From Clostridia bacterium (GTDB lineage Bacteria; Bacillota_E; RBS10-35; JAJYVN01), in NCBI GenBank assembly GCA_027335545.1, contig DAHWHV010000097.1, positions 1 to 11,422 on the forward strand: a stretch of 11,422 nucleotides of DNA, given 5' to 3'. The notes under the pieces are model-generated. The model did no database searches, had not been told where the DNA came from, and saw only the letters and a list, made by a program, of their open reading frames with translations. A program made the position numbers and the translations under genes. How positions within the stretch are numbered: the stretch's first letter is position 1; each line of letters starts with the position of its first letter. This document shows, piece by piece, positions 1-7,536 of the stretch.

Positions 1-120
1 TCCGCCGCACCCCCTGGCACCGTTCGCCACCGGCGGGGCAGAGCGCCGGAAACGCCGCAGGCAGGGATCCGGCGGAGGCCTGCGAACCGTTGAGCCCGAA
101 GGCGTCTGGTCCGGTCGGCC

Positions 121-161
121 CCTGCCCTGCCCTGCCCTGCCCTGCCCTGCCCTGCCCTGCC
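121..161. repeat. (CCTGC)8 pentanucleotide microsatellite
   Basis: Eight perfect tandem copies of CCTGC followed by one more C; the flanks do not continue the pattern. It lies about 10 bp beyond the 3' end of rnpB, so on the transcribed strand it reads as GCAGG repeats directly downstream of the RNase P RNA. Perfect arrays of this size are prone to slippage. I see no gene in positions 1-120, which are GC-rich with no recognisable coding or RNA signature. Confidence 0.95.
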
Positions 162-170
162 TACGACGGT

Positions 171-553
<383 letters not shown>

Positions 554-560
554 ACACGTC

Positions 561-589
561 AGCATACCACGGGCAGCCTCCGTTGTGGA
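561..589 (-). promoter_or_regulatory. rnpB promoter (sigma70-type)
   Basis: On the minus strand TCCACA (589-584, 4 of 6 matches to TTGACA) and TATGCT (566-561, 4 of 6 matches to TATAAT) are separated by exactly 17 bp. The -10 box ends 7 bp before the first base of helix P1 of RNase P RNA, which is the expected spacing to a transcription start at the mature 5' end. Confidence 0.7.
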
Positions 590-750
590 CGGCGCCCCGG
601 CCCGCCCCTGCCCCATCCCTTGGCCGGCCCACACCCCGGCCCCCCGCGGGCACGGCCCCTCGCCACACCGAAACCGCCCGCCGGCCCTGGACGGGCACAC
701 GGGGCGGGCCCCTAGCCCAGCCCGGCGGCCGCCGCGGGCGGCGGGCCCAC

Positions 751-1560
751 TCACTCCGCGGAGTCGCTCTCCAAAAGCACGGCATCCTCCGGGCCAGCGG
801 CGCGGTAACGGACTCCGCCCCTCCGGGCTTGGCCCTCGACGACGCGCCGCCCTCCCACCTCGATCGCCCCGCCCAACACCAGGACCCAACCACTCACCCG
901 CGTCTGACCGGGCCCCAGGCGCACCACGCGTAGTCCGCCCCCCACGGGATGGGACTCCCCAGGGGCGATCCGGGCCGCCTCCGCGCGTACGTCGATCCCC
1001 GGGTCGGCTGCCCCCCCGCCCTCACCGGCCGAGGCGATCGCCCCCGCCGTGGGGCCTCCGGTCACCGGCGCGCGCGGCACCACGGAGCCCGAGCCGCGCC
1101 CCAGGGCGCGATCGATGGCGGCGTTGGCCAACTCGTCGGCCCGCGCGTTCCCCCCCCGCAGCGTGTGGCCGATGCGGAACCCACCCGGGAAGCGTCCCCG
1201 CAAGGAGCGCACCTGCGCAAACAGCGGCAGCAGCCCGGGGTTTCGGACCTGGTAGGTCCCCTGGATCTGGCGCACCATCAATTCGCTGTCGCTGACGACC
1301 TCGACCGCGGCCGCACCCAGTTCCAGGGCCCGCGTCAGGCCCGCCACCAGGGCCCGGTATTCGGCCACATTGTTGGTCTCGCGACCGAGGTACTCGGCGA
1401 TCTCCTCGACCACCGCCCCGTCGGCGACCCGCTCGATGACCACCCCGATGCCCGCGTGCCCGGGATTGCCCCGGCTTGCCCCGTCCGTGCGGACACGCAG
1501 GCCCCCCCCGCTCTCGCCCCCCGTCGGGCCCACCCCTCCACCACCCTCGCGCGTCCTCAC
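751..1560 (-). CDS. RNase HI family protein with C-terminal cupin-like domain
   Basis: Ribonuclease HI cleaves the RNA strand of RNA:DNA hybrids (R-loops, lagging-strand primers). The protein is 269 residues. Residues about 21-150 form the RNase H fold with the complete acidic quartet: D26 in TDGASRGNPG, E67 in NNVAEYRAL, D91 in VVSDSEL and D142 in GGNARADELAN. This is the short archaeal/Gram-positive subtype without the E. coli handle region. A Gly/Ala/Pro-rich linker (about 152-186) leads to residues 187-269, whose pattern (IAPGES, then VLVLGGAIEVGGRRV, then AAGPEDAVLLES) resembles a single cupin barrel, though the His/Glu metal ligands are not obvious. The GTG start at 1560 is chosen because it overlaps the stop of the zinc-ribbon gene as GTGA, suggesting translational coupling; a GGAGG lies immediately before it. 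A GTG at 1533 and a TTG at 1584 are alternatives. The Mycobacterium relative carries a phosphatase domain at this C-terminal position instead. RNase H is certain; the cupin label is inference. Confidence 0.92.
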   Translation of the reverse strand: MRTREGGGGVGPTGGESGGGLRVRTDGASRGNPGHAGIGVVIERVADGAVVEEIAEYLGRETNNVAEYRALVAGLTRALELGAAAVEVVSDSELMVRQIQGTYQVRNPGLLPLFAQVRSLRGRFPGGFRIGHTLRGGNARADELANAAIDRALGRGSGSVVPRAPVTGGPTAGAIASAGEGGGAADPGIDVRAEAARIAPGESHPVGGGLRVVRLGPGQTRVSGWVLVLGGAIEVGGRRVVEGQARRGGVRYRAAGPEDAVLLESDSAE

Positions 1561-2276
1561 GCCTCCACCAGCAGGCGGCCGCAATTCTCACAGGCCACCG
1601 GCCGCTCCGCCTGGCGCAACCGGCTCTGGACCAACGCGGGCAGTTCCAGGCCGCAGGCCCCACAGCGGGCCCCCGCGGCATCTGCCACGGCCACCCCACC
1701 CAGTCGCTGGCGGCGCCGTTCGTATTCCCGCAGCACCGCCCCCTCGATCCGGCCGGCGAGCCGCGTGCGCCGCGCCTCCAGGACCGGGAGGCCCTGGTCG
1801 ATCGCGGCGATGCGCACGCGGCTCGCCGCGCTGAGACGACGCAACTCCGCCTCGGCCCCCTGCAGCCCCTCCTGGGCGGCCGCCAACTCCACGCGCAGCG
1901 TGTCGGCCTGCTCCATCGCCTCGAGGATGGCGGTCTCCAGCTCCGAGATCTTGGCGGAGAGGCCCGCGATGTTCTTCTCCAAGCCCTCCAGGTCGCGCGC
2001 GTTGCGCACCTCCCCCCCGTACAGGCGGCGGTTCGCGCGCTCGCGCTCGGCGTCCTGGGCCTGCCGCTCGATTTCGGCCAGACGCTGACGGCGCTGCGCG
2101 CCCGCCAAGCCCTCCTCCGCCGCCCGCAAGCGGTGGCGCCACCCCGCGATCGTCTGGCGCAGCCGGGCCTCGCGCGCGTCCGCCAGCAGGCCCTGACGCT
2201 CGGACCGCAGGGAGTCCAGTTCCCGATCCACGACCTGCAGGTCGAGCGCCTTCACCAGTTCCGCGGGCCAATCCAT
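1557..2276 (-). CDS. Coiled-coil C4-type zinc-ribbon protein (DUF164 / CT398-like)
   Basis: A 239-residue protein of a widespread bacterial family whose function is poorly defined. Residues about 5-185 are a long charged antiparallel coiled coil rich in Glu, Arg, Ala and Leu, including LYGGEVRNARDLEGLEKNI (about 95-115), a conserved hairpin segment of the family. The C-terminus is a zinc ribbon with ligands C205, C208, C229 and C232 in the arrangement CGAC-x20-CENC. The ATG at 2276 starts MDWPAELVKALDLQ, the usual family N-terminus, and is preceded by GGGGGCGG; an upstream TTG at 2339 would add an unlikely Arg/Pro-rich stretch. The stop overlaps the GTG of the RNase HI gene by 4 bp. Nif3, zinc ribbon and RNase HI are commonly neighbours, which suggests a shared housekeeping role in nucleic-acid metabolism (inference). 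Confidence 0.92.
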   Translation of the reverse strand: MDWPAELVKALDLQVVDRELDSLRSERQGLLADAREARLRQTIAGWRHRLRAAEEGLAGAQRRQRLAEIERQAQDAERERANRRLYGGEVRNARDLEGLEKNIAGLSAKISELETAILEAMEQADTLRVELAAAQEGLQGAEAELRRLSAASRVRIAAIDQGLPVLEARRTRLAGRIEGAVLREYERRRQRLGGVAVADAAGARCGACGLELPALVQSRLRQAERPVACENCGRLLVEA

Positions 2277-2628
2277 GCCGACCGCCCCCAGCGGGAATCT
2301 TGCGGGAAGGCACTTCCGGGAAGGCGCTCGGGAAGCCACTTACCGGAAGCCACTCGGAAAGGCCCGGCGCTGGCGGCGCCCCGCGGCGGCACCCAGCCCT
2401 CCACGGACGGCCCCGTCGGCTTGGCCAACGGGAGGCCCCAACGGAGTCGCCGTTGGGCCGGACGACGCAGGCCTGGGGGCCTCGGGCCCCGGGCAGGCGG
2501 CCGTCCCCGGGGGTGCCCTTCAGCCGCTTGGGTCTCCCTCGATCCAGGGCGCCCATGCCAAAAGGCCCAGGGAGCAGGAAGGCCACAAGGGACGGTCCCC
2601 GGATGTACGCGTGAGGCACCAGATCCGG
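2277..2628 (-). other. Long non-coding leader or spacer before the zinc-ribbon gene
   Basis: About 350 bp without a convincing gene on either strand, unusual in an otherwise tightly packed block. It contains three structured elements. A perfect 8-bp hairpin CCCAACGG-AGTCG-CCGTTGGG lies at 2437-2457. A 6-bp inverted repeat CCGGAT...ATCCGG lies at 2599-2628. At 2302-2357, next to the start codon, there are about four imperfect tandem copies of a GGGAAGGCRCT-type unit, each 12-15 bp long. I could not assign it to any riboswitch or small-RNA family; a T-box, an SRP RNA and a tRNA were considered and rejected. Confidence 0.5.
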
Positions 2629-2668
2629 AGGCGGTCGCCGCAAGAGGGGACTCTTGCGGCGACCGCCT
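2629..2668 (-). terminator. 18-bp perfect hairpin at the nif3 stop codon
   Basis: AGGCGGTCGCCGCAAGAG (2629-2646) and its exact reverse complement (2651-2668) flank a 4-nt loop. The stem overlaps the TAG stop codon of the Nif3 gene, so on the minus-strand transcript it forms immediately at the end of translation. There is no U-tract after it, so it may act as a U-less terminator or as a 3'-end stabiliser. It would also work in the plus direction. Confidence 0.6.
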
Positions 2669-3794
2669 ACCCCGCCCCGCCGACCCGTCGCCAGACGTCG
2701 GGCGGGTCCGACTCCAGGGCGACCTCGACCTCCGCCCCCGCCTGGCGCAGGGCCGCCCGCAAGGCATCCGCCATGAGCGGCACCACCGGCAGCTCCGTCG
2801 CCTGGTGGCCGGGATCCACGAGGCCCAGCCCCATCGCCTCCATGGCCCGGGCCTCGTGGTAGCGCACGTCGGCGGTCACCAGCACCTCGGCCCGCGCGGC
2901 CCGCGCCTCTTCGGCCAGTTCCGCGCCGGCCCCGCCGCACACGGCCACCCGCTGCACCAGCCGCCGGGGGTCTCCGGCGTAGCGGGCGGCCGGCGCATGG
3001 AGTCGCCTGGCCACCGTGGCCGCGAAGCTGGCCAGCGGCAGTGGGCGAGCCAGGGTGCCCACGACCCCGAGCCCCCGGGCCGGACCGGCGTTCTCCAGCC
3101 GGATCAGGTCGAAGGCCACCTCTTCATAGGGGTGGGCGCGCAGCATGGCGGCGATCGCCGCCTCCCGGCTGCGGTCGGGGACCAGCACCTCGAGTCGGGA
3201 CTCCGCCTGCCGTTCCAGGGTGCCGATGCGCCCGACGAAGGGCTGCGCCCCGGCCAGGGGCCGGAACGTCCCGGTGCCCAGGGCGGCGAAGCTGCAGTGG
3301 CTGTACCGGCCGAGGTGGCCGGCGCCGGCGCCGGCTAGGGCGTCGAGCACCGCCTCCTCGTGCCCGCCGGGGACGAACACCACCAGCTTGTGCAGGACCT
3401 CCCGCCCCGTCACCCGCAGCACCTCGGCCCCTTCGAGGCCGAGCGCGGCGGCCAAGGCCTGACTGACCCCGGCCGGGTGAACGTCCAGATTCGTGTGCGC
3501 GGCATACAGGGCCACCCCGCGGCTCGCCGCCAGCAGCAGGCCGGCGCCGACCGGGTCCTGCGCCAGGAGGCGCCGCAGGGGGCGAAAGGGGAGCGGGTGG
3601 TGGCTGACCAGCAACTCGGCGCCGGCGGCCGCGGCTGCGGCCACGTTGCGGGAGTCGGCGTCCAGCGCACAGAGGCAGCGACGGACCGGTGCGGTGCGGT
3701 CCCCCGCCAGCAGGCCCACGTTGTCCCAGGGCTCCGCCCAGTCCGGCGGCCACAGTCCGTCCAACAGCGCGGCCACCTCGCCGACCGTCGGCAT
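2667..3794 (-). CDS. Nif3-like dinuclear metal centre protein with YqfO-type insert
   Basis: A 375-residue member of the Nif3/YbgI family (often labelled GTP cyclohydrolase I type 2), a hexameric protein with a two-metal site; its physiological substrate is unsettled. The N-terminal half has EPWDNVGLL (21-29), SHHPLPF with H65/H66, and AAHTNLD with D104. The C-terminal half has VTADVRYHEA followed by DPGHQATE with H330 and E334. This reproduces the His-His, Asp and His-x3-Glu ligand set of E. coli YbgI. Between the halves, residues about 130-240 form the extra domain seen in Bacillus YqfO, which contains RAHPYEEVAFDL. The ATG at 3794 has GGGGAGG about 7 nt upstream. Family membership is clear; catalytic function is not established. 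Confidence 0.95.
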   Translation of the reverse strand: MPTVGEVAALLDGLWPPDWAEPWDNVGLLAGDRTAPVRRCLCALDADSRNVAAAAAAGAELLVSHHPLPFRPLRRLLAQDPVGAGLLLAASRGVALYAAHTNLDVHPAGVSQALAAALGLEGAEVLRVTGREVLHKLVVFVPGGHEEAVLDALAGAGAGHLGRYSHCSFAALGTGTFRPLAGAQPFVGRIGTLERQAESRLEVLVPDRSREAAIAAMLRAHPYEEVAFDLIRLENAGPARGLGVVGTLARPLPLASFAATVARRLHAPAARYAGDPRRLVQRVAVCGGAGAELAEEARAARAEVLVTADVRYHEARAMEAMGLGLVDPGHQATELPVVPLMADALRAALRQAGAEVEVALESDPPDVWRRVGGAG

Positions 3795-3901
3795 GGGATC
3801 GCCTCCCCTTGGCGCATTCGGCGGCGGTCGGTGCGCTCCTCCGCGGCTCCCCCCGGCGACCGGTGCCGCCTAGGGCTGCCGCAGTCACCTGGCCGCCACG
3901 G

Positions 3902-3932
3902 CGGTCCACCCCCGGCGGCGGCGCGTGGACCG
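3902..3932 (-). terminator. Inverted repeat downstream of the CPBP protease gene
   Basis: CGGTCCAC (3902-3909) and GTGGACCG (3925-3932) can form an 8-bp stem 14 bp past the stop codon of the CPBP gene, inside the 150-bp gap before the Nif3 start. There is no T-run. It probably ends or trims the upstream transcript, but this rests only on structure and position. Confidence 0.4.
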
Positions 3933-3945
3933 GGGGGCCCGAGCC

Positions 3946-4680
3946 TCACCGCAGCCAGAGGGCGAGCAGGAGGGAGCCCGCGTTGACCGCGGCATGGGCG
4001 GCAGCCGGCAGCCAGAGCGACCGCGAGCGTTCGTACAGGAGGCAGAGCCCGGCGCCGACCACGGCCAGCGGCAGCAACAACCCCAGTTGGAAGTGGGCGA
4101 CCGAGAAGAGCCCCGCCGCGATGGCCACCGCCGCCGGCACGGGCAGGCGAGTGCGAAGCCACCCGTAGAGCAGACCCCGGAAGAAGAGTTCCTCGGCCAC
4201 AGGTGCCACCACCACAACCGCCACGACCAACCCGGCGATCAGCAGGGGGCTGGCGAAAGCGGTGGGATGCAGCACCAGGGGGTTGTTGCCGCGCACGGCC
4301 CCGAGCAGCGGCGCCTGCAGGACGGCGGCCACGTCCCCCCCCACCTTGAGCACCAAGCCGGCGCCCAGGCCCAGCAGGAGGGCGCCGGTCCCCGGCCAGC
4401 GCCACAGCCCGGCGAGAGCCCCAGCGCGCAGGCGAGCCAGGCGCAACGCCAGGAGGGTCGCCGCCAACAGCAGGAGCGAGGAGAGGTCGTAGGTGAGGCG
4501 CACCGCCCAGTTGCTCAGTCCCCTGCCCTGGGCGCCCGCCACGCCGAGCACCAAGCCGATCAACAGGCCGCCGCAGACCTGGGCCCCGACAAAGGTGGCC
4601 AGCAGGCCCAGCGGCCCCACCGGAGCCGGCAGGGGGCGCTCGGCGTGCGCCGGGACTCCGCGCGACCCGCCTCCGGCCAC
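3946..4680 (-). CDS. CPBP (CAAX/Abi-type) intramembrane metalloprotease
   Basis: A polytopic membrane protein of 244 residues with at least six hydrophobic segments. The family's three motifs are present in the C-terminal half: VAEELFFRGLLYGW with E163, E164 and R168, then FSVAHFQ with H196, then HAAVN with H229 and N233. In the Rce1-type fold these Glu and His residues coordinate the catalytic metal. Bacterial members cleave membrane-associated peptides or act in peptide maturation and immunity, so the substrate here is unknown. The GTG at 4680 is 2 bp after the TAG of the glycosyltransferase gene, giving a tight operon; a GTG at 4620 would shorten the tail by 20 residues and is possible. 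A longer reading frame continues upstream through the glycosyltransferase gene but is a shadow. Confidence 0.87.
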   Translation of the reverse strand: MAGGGSRGVPAHAERPLPAPVGPLGLLATFVGAQVCGGLLIGLVLGVAGAQGRGLSNWAVRLTYDLSSLLLLAATLLALRLARLRAGALAGLWRWPGTGALLLGLGAGLVLKVGGDVAAVLQAPLLGAVRGNNPLVLHPTAFASPLLIAGLVVAVVVVAPVAEELFFRGLLYGWLRTRLPVPAAVAIAAGLFSVAHFQLGLLLPLAVVGAGLCLLYERSRSLWLPAAAHAAVNAGSLLLALWLR

Positions 4681-4682
4681 CG

Positions 4683-6074
4683 CTAGCGCCGCTCGGCCCG
4701 GAGGGCCAGCAGTTCGCTGTAGGCCATCGCCCGGGTGTGCTCGGTGTGGGTCCAGTGCTTGGGCCGCGGGCCGAAGACGCCCACCCAGGTCAGGGGCAGC
4801 CAGGAGTTCAGGAAGACGGGGTACAGGGGCAGGTACAGCAGGGTCCGCCAGGGCCCGCGGTCGATGAGGGTGGCGGCGACCGGCATGGCGTACTCGACGC
4901 ACATCAGGAAGACCCAGAAACCGGAGGACGCCAGGTGGTGCAGCATGGGGTCGACCATGAACTCGCCTGGGATGAAGTAGCCACAGGCCATCAGGAAGGT
5001 GCCGAGCAGGAGGAAGAAGGGGTTGAAGAGCTGGAAGGCCGCCTCGATGAAGAGGGGATTGCCCTCGGTCAGGCCGCGCCAGAGCATCGGGCCGATGTAC
5101 ATGCGGGCCACCGTCGACTGCCCCTGGACCCAGCGCTTGCGCTGGCGCCAGGAGGCGGCGAAGGTCTGCACCTTCTCGTCGTAGCAGATGGCATCGTGCG
5201 CCCAGACGGTCTTGGTTCCGCGCAGCAACGCCTTCATCGTGAACTCGAGGTCCTCGGTGAAGGAGGTGGCACCCCAGCCGATTTCGCGGATCAGATCGGC
5301 GGCGATGCACATGCCGGTCCCCCCCAGGACGGAGGAGAAGCCGAGGTTGTGCTTGGCCAGGAACCAGAAACGATTGCTGACCCAGACCGACATGCCGAAG
5401 GTTCCCGAGACCCAGGTGTCGGTGGGGTTCTTGGCGTCCATCCGCCCCTGGATGACCCGATCGCCGCGGCGGAGGTGGTAGTTCATCACGGAGAGGAAAT
5501 CCGGATGGACCAGGTTGTCGGCGTCGAAGACGACGTAGGCGTCATAGCGGCGCCGCCCCGCCTGCAGGATGCGGAAGGCGTAGTCGAGCGCGTACCCCTT
5601 GCCGCGCTCCTGGCGATTCTCCCGCTGGATCACCAGGGCTCCTGCGGCGCTGGCGACCTCCGCGGTGCCGTCGTCGCAGTTATCCGCCACGACATAGATG
5701 TCGAAGAGCTGCGCGGGATAGTGCAGGGCACGGCATGACTCCACGAGATTCGCCAGCACGCGCTCCTCGTTGTGCGCCGGGACGACGATGGCGAAGCGCG
5801 AGGCCGGGGGGACGGGCCGGGCCCGGTCGCGCGTCCAGAGCCCCGCGGCCGGGATGACCACCGTGTACAGGGTGTAGAGGACGAACACCCACTCCATGGT
5901 CTCCAATGCGAAGATGCACACCCAGGGCAGGGGTGGGTAGATGCGCGGGGGGCCGAGCACCATGCCCAACCAACTTGCGTTCGCCAGCAGCGCCGCTTCC
6001 AACAGACCTTCACCCCGCAGCCATACGCGCTGGGAAGGCCGCCCAGGGCCCCCCGCGCGAGGCGAGTGTACCAT
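4683..6074 (-). CDS. Membrane-bound GT2 family glycosyltransferase (processive type)
   Basis: A 463-residue cellulose-synthase-like/IcaA-like glycosyltransferase. An N-terminal membrane segment (about 50-78) precedes the GT-A catalytic domain on the cytoplasmic side. Its motifs are VVPAHNEE (97-104), VVADNCDDGT (about 128-137), the DxD nucleotide-sugar site VFDADN (D184, D186), the acceptor motif FTEDLEF (T273-D275) and QRKRW (311-315), the QxxRW signature of processive GT2 enzymes. About three further membrane spans follow (about 344-368, 384-405 and 410-433). The product is likely a surface or exported polysaccharide, but the sugar cannot be told from sequence. The start is uncertain: ATG 6074 is used; a TTG at 6002 preceded by GTGAAGG and an ATG at 5963 are alternatives that keep all domains. 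It is tightly linked to the CPBP gene downstream and 40 bp from the methyltransferase gene upstream. Confidence 0.92.
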   Translation of the reverse strand: MVHSPRAGGPGRPSQRVWLRGEGLLEAALLANASWLGMVLGPPRIYPPLPWVCIFALETMEWVFVLYTLYTVVIPAAGLWTRDRARPVPPASRFAIVVPAHNEERVLANLVESCRALHYPAQLFDIYVVADNCDDGTAEVASAAGALVIQRENRQERGKGYALDYAFRILQAGRRRYDAYVVFDADNLVHPDFLSVMNYHLRRGDRVIQGRMDAKNPTDTWVSGTFGMSVWVSNRFWFLAKHNLGFSSVLGGTGMCIAADLIREIGWGATSFTEDLEFTMKALLRGTKTVWAHDAICYDEKVQTFAASWRQRKRWVQGQSTVARMYIGPMLWRGLTEGNPLFIEAAFQLFNPFFLLLGTFLMACGYFIPGEFMVDPMLHHLASSGFWVFLMCVEYAMPVAATLIDRGPWRTLLYLPLYPVFLNSWLPLTWVGVFGPRPKHWTHTEHTRAMAYSELLALRAERR

Positions 6075-6114
6075 ACTCGCCCACAACCGCTTGCACGCCA
6101 CTGCGGGATCGCCA

Positions 6115-7332
6115 TCAATCCACGGCCTGGAGCAACCAGCAGCGCAGGTAGCTCGTCTCGACGGCACCCAGGAGCCCGGGGTGGTCGGGGGGCGCGCCCC
6201 GGCGCCAGAGCACCCGCAGCCGCCGGCCCGCGTCGGCCGCCGCATCGGCCAGCATCCCGGCGAACATCGCCTCCTCCACCGGTTGGGAGCAGGAGCAGGT
6301 GCAGAGGAGCCCCTCGGGGGCCAGGAGCCGGATCGCGCGCAGATTGCATTCTTTATATCCGCGGTAGGCCGCATCCAGCTGCGACCGGCCCCGGGCGAAG
6401 GCCGGTGGGTCCAGGACGACCGCGTCGAAGCGCTCCCCCGCCGCCTCCAGGGAGCGCAACTCGTCGAAGGCGTTGCCCACCAAGCCCGTGGCGCCCGCCA
6501 GACCGCTCAGGACGGCGTTGGCGAGGGCTCGCCCCACGGCCGACTCGGACGAATCGAGGAAGGTGGCCGTGGCGGCCACGCCGGCCGCCGCCGTCGCGGC
6601 CAGGCCCTGCAGGCCGAAGCCCCCCGTGTGGCAGAACGCGTCGAGCAACCTAACCGGGCCTGCGGTCAGCAGCCGGGAGACGGCCTCGCCAAAGGCCAGG
6701 TGGTTGCTCCGCTGGTCCAGGAAGTGCCCGGTCTTTTGCCCATGGCGCAGGTCGATCCGCAGCCGGACGGCCCCTTCGCGGATCTCGACCTCCTCCGGAG
6801 GCTCCCCGCGCAGGGGGCCGACCCGCTCGGGCAGCCCCTCCAGGCGGCGCACCGGGCCGTCGTTGCGCTCGAAGACATGGGGCACCCCGGTCAGATCCGC
6901 CAGGTCCGCGGCGAGTTCGTCGCGGCGGGCGTCCATGCCGGTCACCAGGGTCGAGAGGACGATCACCCCGCCGAAGCGGTCGGCGATCACCCCCGGCAGC
7001 CCGTCGGCCTCGGCGAAGACGAGGCGGCAGACCGCGGGGTCGTCGGCCAGCCTGCGCCTCAGGGCGCAGGCCGCCTCCAGCCGCGCGCGGAAGAAGGCGG
7101 CGTCGCAAGTGGCATCGGCCCGCCGACTCAGCACCCGCACCGCGAGCACGCTCGTCTCGTGGTAGAAGCCCAAGGCGCAGAAGGCCCCCGCGGCGTCCTC
7201 GACCGCGACGACCGCGCCGCTCACGGGCCGTCCCTGGACGTGGGCGATCTCCCCCCGGTACACCCAGGGCCGCCCCGCCCGCAGGGCACCCTGTTTCCCC
7301 GCCTGCAACCGCACCCTCGCCCGCCCGTCCAT
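6115..7332 (-). CDS. Class I SAM-dependent rRNA methyltransferase, RlmI/YwbD-like
   Basis: A 405-residue protein of the RlmI family. E. coli RlmI makes 5-methylcytosine at position 1962 of 23S rRNA; the exact target here is inferred from the family. An N-terminal PUA-like RNA-binding domain (about 5-75) contains LRAGRPWVYRGEI. A central domain precedes the Rossmann methyltransferase, which shows HGQKTGHFLDQR (197-208), the SAM-binding loop DAFCHTGGFG (231-240), and the catalytic-site motif DPPAF (308-312). The C-terminus has TCSCSQ. The ATG at 7332 has GGGGAG six bases upstream, which decides the start. The glycosyltransferase gene follows 40 bp downstream on the same strand. Confidence 0.93.
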   Translation of the reverse strand: MDGRARVRLQAGKQGALRAGRPWVYRGEIAHVQGRPVSGAVVAVEDAAGAFCALGFYHETSVLAVRVLSRRADATCDAAFFRARLEAACALRRRLADDPAVCRLVFAEADGLPGVIADRFGGVIVLSTLVTGMDARRDELAADLADLTGVPHVFERNDGPVRRLEGLPERVGPLRGEPPEEVEIREGAVRLRIDLRHGQKTGHFLDQRSNHLAFGEAVSRLLTAGPVRLLDAFCHTGGFGLQGLAATAAAGVAATATFLDSSESAVGRALANAVLSGLAGATGLVGNAFDELRSLEAAGERFDAVVLDPPAFARGRSQLDAAYRGYKECNLRAIRLLAPEGLLCTCSCSQPVEEAMFAGMLADAAADAGRRLRVLWRRGAPPDHPGLLGAVETSYLRCWLLQAVD

Positions 7333-7429
7333 CCCACTCCCCGCCCCACGCCCGCGACCTGCCAAGCCCTTCGCGCCGCAACGGGGGGCGTCCTGCCAGC
7401 GGGGCCGGCCCCAACACCACAGCGACGTG

Positions 7430-7482
7430 GCGGTCGCCTCGGGCGGGCACCGTGGGCCCCCACCCGAGCGAGCGGCGACCGC
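7430..7482 (-). terminator. Large imperfect hairpin between the DUF3243 and methyltransferase genes
   Basis: GCGGTCGC-CTCGGGCGGG (7430-7447) pairs with CCCACCCGAG (7459-7468) and, after a 6-nt bulge, with GCGACCGC (7475-7482), leaving one C-A mismatch. The outer arm GCGGTCGC/GCGACCGC is the same sequence as in the hairpin at 2629-2668. It lies in a 200-bp non-coding stretch (7333-7536), so it could be a terminator for the DUF3243 transcript or a repeated palindromic element. Confidence 0.45.
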
Positions 7483-7505
7483 TGCTTGAGGGGCCGCGAG
7501 GGCGC

Positions 7506-7533
7506 GGCCGGGGCGACCGCGATGCCCCCGGCC
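7506..7533 (-). terminator. Terminator-like hairpin just after the DUF3243 gene
   Basis: GGCCGGGG (7506-7513) and CCCCGGCC (7526-7533) form a perfect 8-bp GC stem starting 4 bp past the DUF3243 stop codon. There is no U-tract on the minus strand. A second short GC hairpin (GGCCGCG/CGCGGCC, about 7492-7509) follows directly. Confidence 0.5.
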
Positions 7534-7536
7534 GGG

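Noticed and set aside
2370..2410. T-box-like GGGTGCCGCCGCGG on the minus strand upstream of the zinc-ribbon gene, with a GGCTGAAGG segment farther upstream
   Set aside because: The essential UGGN that pairs with the tRNA CCA end is UGCC here, no stem I with specifier features is visible, and the gene is not a typical T-box target.
2560..2600. SRP-RNA-like GGGAGCAGGAAGG on the plus strand
   Set aside because: The order and spacing of the GGAAGGNAGCA apical motif are wrong and no flanking long hairpin forms.
4681..5310. Upstream extension of the CPBP frame to 5310
   Set aside because: It overlaps the glycosyltransferase gene in another frame and has no membrane-protein character; GTG 4680 fits the operon spacing.
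6065..6073. Extended -10-like TGG-TACACT on the minus strand overlapping the glycosyltransferase ATG
   Set aside because: There is no -35 at a usable distance and it lies only 40 bp after the previous gene in a likely operon; it is kept only as a reason for doubt about that start.
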